From Colius striatus (taxonomy: Eukaryota > Chordata > Aves > Coliiformes > Coliidae): a DNA stretch of 64,000 nt. Position 1 is the stretch's first letter; the number at the start of each line of letters is the position of its first letter. The notes below the pieces were generated by a model. That model did no database searches. It was not told the DNA's origin and saw only the letters and a list, made by a program, of their open reading frames with translations. Below, piece by piece: positions 1 to 8,800 of this stretch. A program made the translations under genes and the position numbers. The stretch covers positions 12,463,501-12,527,500 of the forward strand of contig NC_084769.1 in the NCBI RefSeq assembly GCF_028858725.1, read 5' to 3'.

Positions 1-958
1 CCTATACCCTTCAAAACTGACTCCCAAGGGATCCTATCAAGTAACCTCCTAAACTGGTTTGCCCTTCAGAAGTCCAAAGTGTCAGTTTTGCTGCCCCACC
101 TCATAACATCTCTATGAATAGAGAACTCATTAATTTCACGGTCACTGTTCCCTAGAGAGCCTCCAACTGCCACATCCTCCACAAGACCTTTTCTGTTCAA
201 AAACAAGAGGTCCAGCAGGGCACCCTCCCTGGTTGGTTCACTTACCAGCTGTGTGAGGAAGTTGTCCTCCACATATTCCAGAAGCCTCCAGGTTTGTTCC
301 CTCTCTGCTGTGTTGTATTTCCAGCAGATACCCGGGAAGTTGAAGTCCCCAACAAGAACAATGGCAAGTGACTTCCAAGTGCTTATAGAATGTTTCATCT
401 ACTTCACTACTCTGACTGGGAGGTCTATAGCAGAATCTCACAGCAATATCAGCTTTATTGGCCTTGCCCCTTAACCTAATCCAAACACTCTCAACCCCTT
501 CATCACTATACTTAAGTTTTGAACATTCATAACAGTCCTTAACATACAAGGCTACCCCGCCACCTCTCCTTCCCTGTCTATCCCTCCTGAAGAGCTTGTA
601 GCCATCAATTGTGGCACTCCAGTCATGGGAGGTATCCCATCACGTTTGTGTGATAGCCACTGGGTCATAGTTTTCCTGATGCATCATGGCTTCAAGCTCC
701 CCCTGTGTGTTGCTCACATTCTCTGCATTGGTATAGATGCACTTTAGTTGAGCTAATAATCCCAACACCTTTTTGTGAGTGTGGGGGCCATTTCCTACCA
801 GATGCTTCTCAAGGTGTTTCTCTGACTTCTGAATCATCAACATCCCTCGCCTCTTCATGTCCCATTATATGTCTATCCCTTGTATCCACTACGAAGGCAG
901 AGTCTTCACTAGCACACCATCTTACGAGCCCTGGCACACTTCCCTTGGGCTTATTCAT
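1..958 (-). pseudogene. CR1 ORF2 remnant: apurinic endonuclease-like domain
   Basis: An ATG at 958 (MNKPKGSVPGLVRW) starts the expected ORF2 leader about 30 bp after the ORF1 stop. After a frame break the endonuclease blocks follow: LKCIYTNAENV, NYDPVAITQT (usual form ITETW, so the glutamate is glutamine here), GGGVALYVKDCYE (translated across the frame from about 560 to 530), VLVGDFNFPGICW, and GGSLGNSDREI (usual form SDHE, so the catalytic histidine is arginine). Target-primed reverse transcription needs this nicking domain; the changes would inactivate it. The sequence continues to position 1 as the RRLL-DRIPWE region and then leaves the window. Confidence 0.87.
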
Positions 959-987
959 AGCAGGCCCATCCCCTTCCCCCCTTGAAA

Positions 988-2053
988 CTAGTTTAAAGCT
1001 CTATCCATGAGCCCTGCTAACTCCCACCTCAGAACCCTTTTTCCCCTCCAAGATAGATGCATTCCATTTGCTGTCAGGAAGTCAGGTGTCTTGTACATCC
1101 ACCCATGATCAAAAACCCCAGATCCCTGCTGATAACACCAGTCCCGGAGCCATGAATTCATCTGATGGCACTTTCTGTTAATTCCCTCATTCATCCCTGC
1201 CAGTGGAGGGATAGAGGAGAACACAACCTGTGCTCCTGATCCCTTAAGCAGCCACCCCAAGGTCCTAAAATCCCTCTTGTTTTTAGGCTCCTAGTAGCCC
1301 CTTCATCACTACCCATCTGAAATACTGAAAGCAGATAATAATCCAAAGGCTTCACCAGGGTGGGAAGTTTATGTATCAAGTCTTTAACCCATGACCCAGG
1401 GAGGCTGCAGACTTCTCTATGAAGTGGGTCTGAATGGCGTATCAGGCCCTCTGTCCCCTTCAGGAGGGAGTCAGCCACAACAGTGATGTGTCTGGTTTTG
1501 GAGACAGTTTTAAAGCTTTGTCTAGGGTGACTTGGTCTTCATGGCACTTCTGGCCTGGGTGTACCAACCACATCTTCATCAGTCAGTTGCTCCTGCAGTT
1601 CCATACCTGTTCTGCAAGAGGAGCTGGGAAGGTGAGGGAGGATGGGAGGGGATTCTCCTGCTTCCCTGAGCTGGGGCTTGTTTCCATTCACCCCCAGCTA
1701 TTTGGTCCCCTCCTTCTGCCTGGTGGCAATAGGGGAGGGGATCCTCTTCTTCTTGTGGAGCCTCCACTTGGTGCTTTTGCCTCAGGGAGCGGCTCCACCA
1801 ATTTATCTCCATCTCACACTCCCTGATACTCCTTAACCACTCCACTTCCTCCTTAAGCTCAATCACCAAGCTGAGCACATCGTTCACCTGGTTGCAACAG
1901 ACGCAAGCGCTGTCTCTGCCATCCTCTGGTACATGTGACATGGCTGAGGCACTCCCTGCAGCCAGAGACCTGCACAGCAACATGCCTGTGTGAGAGCTCT
2001 GGCTGGGCTCCCACATTTTTTCTGCTGTTGACTTTTACATGAGTGGTCACCAT
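988..2053 (-). pseudogene. CR1 ORF1 remnant with cysteine-rich, coiled-coil and SGNH esterase-like parts
   Basis: CR1 ORF1 proteins are known to carry a PHD-like cysteine region and an esterase (SGNH hydrolase) domain. Here the pieces occur in order but in different frames. There is a cysteine-rich part (SGCRECLSHVTC in one frame, then SACVCCNQV in the next), a coiled coil (LVIELKEEVEWLRSIRECE) and an esterase part starting at about 1478. The nucleophile block reads ADSLLKGTEG where GDSLL is expected, so the serine is kept but the glycycine before it is lost. The last block reads NGMHLSWRGKRVL where DG-HLS is expected, so the histidine is kept but the aspartate has become asparagine. The frame ends LAGLMDRALN at 988. 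It is broken near 1900-1930, 1579 and 1200-1260, so it is a pseudogene. Confidence 0.85.
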
Positions 2054-2059
2054 AGCTAC

Positions 2060-3365
2060 TTCTTGTGAGGGAGTGATGTCCACAGAGACTCCATCACATC
2101 TTCTGACCATCCTGAGGGCACTCAGGGCCCAGATCCTCTCTCGTTGGCCAAGCACCCCAGGGTGGTGTGAGGCTGGCGAGGTCCGTCTCGGTCTTCTCAC
2201 CTAGCTGGCATGGTCTTTGGCCACCTGGGCTATCTCATGATGGGAGACCTCACTGGGCTCCTCATTCGGTCACCTTGGCCAAACCTCTAAGGTCAACCAC
2301 TGCTGGGACACAGACTTGCCTTGCCTTGCTTAACTTTCCTTTGCTTTACTAGGCTAGGCTGTGCTCAGTGGGGTTTTTTTCTTGTTCTCATCTCATCTCA
2401 TCTCATCTCATCTCATCTCATCTCATCTCATCTCATCTCATCTCCCTTCTTCTTCTTTTGCTGCTGCTTCTTCTTGGGTTTGGCCAAAGGCCATGCCCAA
2501 TAGGTCAGAAGTCCGAGATGAACCTCAGTGGAGGTCCAAAGGCCCTCAGGATGGTCAGAAGATGAGATGGAACGTCTGGGGCAAGGAGATGGGGCAGGGG
2601 AGAAAAAAAACCTAGAAAACAACCCAAACCCAAGAAGAAGCATCAGCAAAAGAAGAGAGATGAGAAGAGATTAAAAGAGCAGAGAGGTTTGGTCGGGGTG
2701 GCCGAGGGAGGACCCCAGTGGGGTCTCCCATCAGGAGATGGCCCAGGTAGCCAGAGTCCATACCAGTTAGGTCTGAAGCCTGAGGATGATCCTCACTGTG
2801 GGTCCAAAGGCCCTCGGGATGGTCAGAAGACACACTGGAACCTCTGGGGCAAGAAGGTTAGGAGGAAAAATTAAATAAATTACAAAAAAGCCAAGAAGAA
2901 TGAGCTGGAAAATAGGAAGATAAAGGGAGATGAGAAGAGAGGGAAATGGAGAAAAAACAAAGCCCACAGAGCATAGCATAGCTCAGTGAGCAAAGGAAAG
3001 TAAAGGAAGCAAGGCAAGGTCAGAAACCACCCTGGGGTGCTTGGCCGGTGAGGTAGGATCTGGGATCCGACTGCTGACAGGATTATCAGAAGATGTGATG
3101 GGAGTTCTGTGGCACCAAGGCTGGGAAGGGGAAAAATGATTAAAAAAAATTACAACCCAAGTAGATGAGGAGCATTCGTGTCATTAGAAGAGAAGGAAAA
3201 GAAGAGAAGAAGCAGAGCCTAGTGAAGCACAAGGAAGCAAAGCAAGGAAAGCAAGGCCGTCTCCTTGCTGTGGTCAGAGAGGCTTGGATGGCTGAGAGAA
3301 AATCCCATTGGGGTTTTCCATCATGAGATGGTCTAGGTAGCTAAAGACCATTACAGATAGGTCAT
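2060..3365. repeat. Head-to-head array of about 265-bp monomers related to the CR1 5' UTR
   Basis: Three sub-blocks recur. Block P contains 'ggatggtcagaaga'; block Q contains 'ggtctcccatca.gagatgg'; and a third segment is purine-rich (GA/AAGG). On the plus strand P occurs at about 2551, 2819 and 3082, spacings of 268 and 263 bp. Q occurs at about 2683-2790 and, more diverged, 3265-3365, with a variant at 3026-3070. In inverted orientation P lies at 2090-2125, Q at 2165-2285 and the pyrimidine-rich segment at 2290-2480. The inverted set leads directly into the minus-strand CR1 ORF1. Arms 2430-2480 and 2622-2668 match well as inverted repeats. The right side is therefore opposite in orientation to the CR1 on the left. 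Confidence 0.8.
2386..2444 (+). repeat. (TCTCA)n microsatellite, about 12 units
   Basis: Nearly twelve uninterrupted 5-bp units lie inside the pyrimidine-rich segment of the inverted monomer. Related GAGAT motifs occur in the opposite orientation near 2655-2672, so the microsatellite probably grew from the monomer's own sequence. Confidence 0.97.
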
Positions 3366-3372
3366 AGGACTG

Positions 3373-5042
3373 AGAGAAACGAAGGTGGAATATTTAGAGT
3401 ACAAAGATTTCTCGCTTAAGCCTTCAGAAAAGAAGGAGCGTTTAGGCCTTTCAATTAGACACTTTTAACCTTCAGATAAGTTTCCTGCTCTCCTAGAAGG
3501 AAAGTGTGTTGCCTGTTGTGGTTCTCTTAAACTGACCATAACAGCATCTCACTCCTGACTGACTAGGCATATCTGCAGCATAACTTCACAACGTGGCATA
3601 TTCTTCTTAATAGTTTCCACAGAGTCTGTATTCTGTATAGACAGAATGCACACTATTCATAGCTGCTACACAGTGTAACAGCTTATGATGGCAGCTACTC
3701 TCACGCTGACAACCAGTGATTACTTCATTAGAGGTCTCTTGTTAGTGCACACGTATGTAATTTCAATTTTTGCCATTTTTCTGAACTGTGTATCATTGAA
3801 CCCAAAAATTCTCTTCCCTTTTCATAAGTTTTTCCAAGGAAAATAGATAAGTAATTTGCATTTACATAAAGAGGACTTCAGAAATTATATACACATCCTT
3901 TAGCTGGGATTTACACATTCCTAGGGGAATAAAACATAATATTCCTTCTTTTCAGATAAACCCAGCCCCATGATGTTGCCTGGACTTACAGCTCCACAGC
4001 TCACAGCTGTCACAATACACTTAAATCATACCTGTTAGTTAAGAATTTGCATTTCTAATAAGCCATTTTTACACTTACCTTTTATTCTTGTCCCATTAAC
4101 TCCCCTAAGACATGAAAGAAGCAAAAGCCTGATGAAAGGACAGCACACAGTGAATCTATTACTGAAAGCTGCAGCCAGAGTTAAAAATGAGACTTCTAAG
4201 AAATAAGTCCAGTCACTGCAAAGGGAAGCCAAAGGTGAGGAATGTCGGTGTTTCAAAAGGGGGAGAGTGAGATAAGTACAACACTGGGTATGGCAAACAT
4301 CAGAGGTGTAAAAAGAGAGCTGGATGGGAATAACTGGAGACTAAAAACTGTCTGTGGTGCACCATAGAGATGGCACGTTCTCACTTCCTCTTTACCAGCT
4401 GAAGGAAAAACCAAACAGCAAACACTCACACAAAACTTAAGATGGGATTGATCTCAACAGACTTCAACGATGTGGAAATTGTGAGGCAGCTCTGTTGCTG
4501 CAAGGGGAGCAGACTTCTGCAGCTGCATTTATACACCTTGGATGTAGGTGACTGAATGTAGAGAAGACAAATCCTTAGGCTGTGCTTGCTGCATTTAAGC
4601 ACAACTTTTAAATCAAGTTTCTCAAAGAGAAAATACCCAGCCTGAGGAGCTAGCAGTAGTTGTGCTCCCTGATGGAGTCACAGGGGAAGCACAGAGGTGC
4701 AGGTCTGAAAGGATCCTCAGAAGATCATTCAGAAAATTCACCTCCACTTCTTGTGGCAAATTACACTGTGGAAGAAGAAAAAAAATCTATCAGATTTTGC
4801 ATCCACTTTGTAACCTGTTTTTATAGGAAGAATATAAACCTGCTGTGATTTAGACTAATTAAATGCAAATCCTTTCATGTTTTTTAAAACAAAACAAACC
4901 ACCCCACACATACTTCTGTTTACTAGACATCATTTGTTTTTCTCCTTTCTCTGAATCTTTTTCTCCCTGTATCTTTTTTACAGTGTGGTGGTTGAATCTG
5001 GTGGTATTATTCAAGCTGGAGCTTCAGCTGCAAACTAATCAT
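3373..5042. other. Gene-free stretch with no recognised repeat
   Basis: Mixed AT-rich single-copy-like sequence between the monomer array and the 5043 CR1. I see no exon-like frame with splice sites, no repeat of recognisable family and no RNA gene. Confidence 0.5.
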
Positions 5043-5874
5043 CCATTGGGAGGACTGGCTGATTCGCCAGAGACCGTGCTGCCATTCAGCAGGATCTCGA
5101 CCGGCTTGAGAGTTGGGCAGAGAGGAACCTCATGAGGTTCAACAAGGACAAGTGCAGAGTCCTGGGGGTCAAACTGCTGAAGAGCAGCTCTGCAGAGAGA
5201 GACCTGGGACTCCTGATTGATAATAAACTAACCATGAGCCAGCAATGTGCCCTCGTGGCCAAGAAGGCCAATGGCATCCTGAGATGCATCAAGAAGAGTG
5301 TGGCCAGCAGGTCAAGGGAGGTTCTTCTCCCTCTCTGCTCTGCCCTGGTGAGGCCTCATCTGGAGTCCTGTGTCCAGTCCTGGGCTCCTCAGCTCAAGAG
5401 GGACAGGGGAGTGCTGGAGAGAGTCCAGCACAGGGCCACCAAGATGATCAGGGGACTGGAACATCTTTCATATGAGGAAAGGCTGCGGGACCTGGGGCTG
5501 TTTAGTCTGGAGAAGAGGAGACTGAGGGGAGATCTTATTAACATTTGCAAATACCTAAAGGGTGGTTGTCAGGAGGTTGGGACATCCCTTCTTTCTATAG
5601 TATCTAGCAACAGGACCAGCAATAATGGGATGAAGCTGGAACACACAAAGTTCCACTTAAACATAAGAAAAAACTATTTCACTGTTGAGGTGAGGGAGCC
5701 CTGGCACAGGCTGCCCAGGGAGGGTGTGGAGTCTCTTTCCTTGGAGGTCTTCAAGACCCACCTGAACATGTTTCTATGTGACCTGATCTAGGTGGGCCTG
5801 CTTCTGCAGGGGGGTTGGATTAGATGATCTCTAAAGGTCCCTTCCAACCCCTACCAATCTGTGATTCTGTGATT
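5043..5874 (+). mobile_element. CR1 LINE, 5'-truncated copy with 3' tail
   Basis: The copy starts within the reverse transcriptase part of ORF2 (LGGLADSPE) and ends with the terminal 'gatctctaaaggtcccttcc' block and a 'ctgtgattctgtgatt' tail. It carries an open frame at 5132-5791 (219 aa) that holds the ORF2 C-terminal region, including [20 protein letters not shown] and the [13 protein letters not shown] segment. Relative to the copy at 16427-17485 it lacks an in-frame segment of about 36 bp after 'gtgcagagtcctg' (position about 5162). High similarity to that copy suggests fairly recent insertion of both. Confidence 0.95.
5132..5791 (+). pseudogene. CR1 ORF2 C-terminal fragment, still open for 219 codons
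   Basis: This is the downstream part of the CR1 reverse transcriptase polyprotein, after the catalytic core. It begins [12 protein letters not shown] and ends near FLCDLI, at the usual ORF2 end just before the 3' terminal block. It lacks the endonuclease and the catalytic reverse transcriptase motifs, so it cannot act alone. The ATG is an internal methionine of the parent protein, not a natural start. The open frame probably survives because the insertion is young. Confidence 0.85.
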
Positions 5875-8800
5875 ATGATGCTTCCCATTTCTTGGACGTG
5901 AATGCCAATTCCCATGAAAACCCAGGTATGTTGAATCAGTGAATTTGTGTTGAGCACAGTCCAGCTTCATCACAAGAGCTTAAAAGTCTGAATGGGGCTC
6001 CTGAACTCACAGCGCTGGCTCAGAGCCCATGACTCTCTAGCATTTCTGCACTTTACCAAATTTGCAGCTGATTTTAGATGTTTTAGGGAAACCTGTGTCT
6101 GTAATCACAAGAGCTAAGATTATATTCACTAACATAGCTTCAGCAGAAGTGTGAGTGAGGTCGTAAAAATCATCAGCGGAACATCCACTTTATGTCCTTG
6201 CTTCTCTTTTAAAAGCCTTCTCCTCTGATTCAGTCATAAAGGCCCGTGCTGGGGCAGAGGAGATTCTTTCATGGAACAATTGCATTTCATTCTCAAGAGC
6301 TTTACAAGTCTGAAACCACCTCGTAAAGTCACATCAAGTGTCTCACTAGTAATAAATGCAGATGTTAGAACTGAATAGAGCACTATCCCAACGGCTCTTG
6401 TTGCATCAGGGCCCAGCATGATCTCCTGCAGAAAGAACATCATATTTCTGAAAAGTAATCTTCACTCTGCATCTCAGTTAGTTTGAAAAGCGACATGTTG
6501 TTAATGTATTTTTATTTACAGGGCCATCAGCATCGGGGGCTTATAGAAATAACACAAGTTGGCTTTTCCTTTGATCGTTTCCCAAACCATTCCAACAGCA
6601 ATGGCCTCTCCTTAGGGCTTTTTCAGCTTCTTTTATTCCCTTCCTGTTTCTACAACAGCTGATCTGGAAAGCCACATGAATATACTCCTAGTACACATAA
6701 TCCCTTTAGCTCCCTACATGACTGTAATTGAACACATCAGCAGACTTTGTTTGCATTTAAATATTTTCATAGAAGGGAAAGTCATTCCAAGCTGATCGTG
6801 AGGCCAAAAATTTCATTAGAAGCCACTTAAACAATTACAATAAATAAGAAAATTATAATTTGCCAGTACAGTTCTGCCATAAACACTGTAATTTATCTTC
6901 AAGGGACTCCTGGTCCCTAAATAAATTTGCCTTTATTTATTGTAACAGTCACAACCCGCTTACTTCAGTAAGGTGAAAACCCACACGGAGCTTTGCAATC
7001 CACAGTTAGGATGTTCTATTGAAAATCTAATCTGGGGGGATAGAAAGGTTTCTTAGGACTGAAGGGATTGTTATTAGGTGCCATAATAAGATCCTAAACT
7101 GGAGGTGGTAGGTGTCTGTTATAGAAACTCACATGGGAACACAGTACCATCAGGCTGCTGGGTTGTCATCCAGTCCCCTGCTACTGCAGGCAACTGGGTC
7201 ACAGAAGCCATTTGATACGTTTCCTGAGCTCCACATAAAAACCGGGTATGGTTTTGTCCCTATAATTATTACACCCTCACTATTCAGGTGGATAAACAAC
7301 ACCTAATTGATAGTCTGAATTATTCATGGCAAATTTATCCCCACTTGCTCATTTGCCATGATTGCCTACCTTTTATATTTCTCCTACCTGATGTATTTAC
7401 AAAGAGTAATCAAACCAACATCTCGGTCTTCAGCTGCCAGGCTCAACGAGCTGCATACACAAGCTTTCTTTTCAAAAAGGGTTCCCCAGTCTCTTCCTCA
7501 CCTTAGCAGCCCTTTTCTCTACCTGTTTCATTAAGAATCCGTTTTTCTTTAACATGATGGATCACAGCATTTTACTCCAAGCAAAATCTTATTGGAGTCT
7601 TACGTAAAGCCATTCACGCTTTGCCTGCACTTCTGGAAATGTCCTTTCCATGCCAACACCACGGTGGGGCAAAGGGTTAGAAATCTTTCTGTGTCATTGC
7701 TGCCCTCCTGCAGAATTTTTTCTGCTGCTGGCTCTTTGGCTACTTTTGTGTCCTCGCTCTTGGAGGCCGTTCAGCTCTTCCCGTGGGATATTCTGAACTT
7801 TCCCTGTCCTGATGATATCTCCTACCTTTGTGACTTCGATCCATTTTAATGATTGGACACCTCTGTTTTCCAAACAGCTTGCTAATGAAAATAACTGTAA
7901 GGATCATTCTTAAGATTTCCTTTTTAGGAGCTCTGAGTCATTCCCTCTGAATATAGCCCAGCTTCACTTCTTCTAACACTGTCTTGCAGTTCCTCTACCA
8001 ATCTCAGACTTCTCCAGGTAAGAGATATAATTTTACACATGGATTCTCATCAGAATACTTTATTGAAGTCCAGGCAGTCAGATTTCCCTCTTTGTTGAGC
8101 TAATTAATTACTGTATCAAAAAAGCACTATTGAATTAGTCTGGTATTATCCAGCCTTAGTAAATGCCAATTCCCTTCTATTGTTTTCCAGTGACTGTCTA
8201 TAATTCTCTCCTCCCACACTCTTTCCTAAAGCCTAACATAAACCGCTGATGGACACAAAGCAAAATTTATTGTGTCTTTTGAGCTAAATCCCTGTTTTAT
8301 TTGTCTTTCCTATAGATTAGTCATTTATATCAGTATGCAGTTTTGACTAGCAGGAAGGGCTGAGCAGCAATCGGCTGCTTCACTACATTCACCAGCAGAA
8401 ACGTATACACATCCTTTTTTTATCCTAAACGTTGCTGTACCACTTGTTAAAAGGACAGGGATATAAATTGAGTGTGCTGCTCTGAGACACGGCCCCACAT
8501 GGAACAAGTTTGTACTCCCAACTCACACATGGTACGTGTTGCAGAAAATCAGAGGACTGCATGTACAGTGACTTGACTTGTCGGGTGATCGCAGGCACGA
8601 GCCGTGGAAGAAATACAGGTTTGGAAGAAAAAGGGAAGAGTTAGGGAAGATTTGGCTGAGCAGTACCGGATGATTGTTCCAGACAGAGATAAATTACACA
8701 TGGTATTGTCTTCTTTGTGCTTAATTTTTCATTATGTTGTGGGCAGTACACAAAATTGAAAGCAGAGCTGGTAAGGAACTACATCGAGACTTGAATTTCA

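Larger units (their letters stand above)
1..2056 (-). mobile_element. CR1 LINE, long but decayed copy (5' UTR, ORF1, start of ORF2), cut by the window edge
   Basis: CR1 is the dominant non-LTR retrotransposon of birds and most copies are severely 5' truncated. This copy, read on the minus strand, carries ORF1 from about 2053 to 988 and then ORF2 from an ATG at 958 through the endonuclease domain to position 1, where it leaves the window. Coding capacity is destroyed by several frameshifts and stops. ORF2 must continue toward its reverse transcriptase to the left of the window. The sequence just upstream of ORF1 (2060-2175) looks like 5' UTR and is repeated in inverted orientation at 3026-3115. 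Confidence 0.9.

Noticed and set aside
2321..2615. Short frames encoding SHLISSHLISS-type repeats
   Set aside because: Produced by the (TCTCA)n microsatellite; not protein-coding.
6234..6443. Minus-strand frame with a 'ctttctgcag'-type acceptor before it, considered as an exon of a downstream gene such as SEC22A
   Set aside because: The translation does not match SEC22A or any family I recognise, and no matching donor or neighbouring exon could be found.
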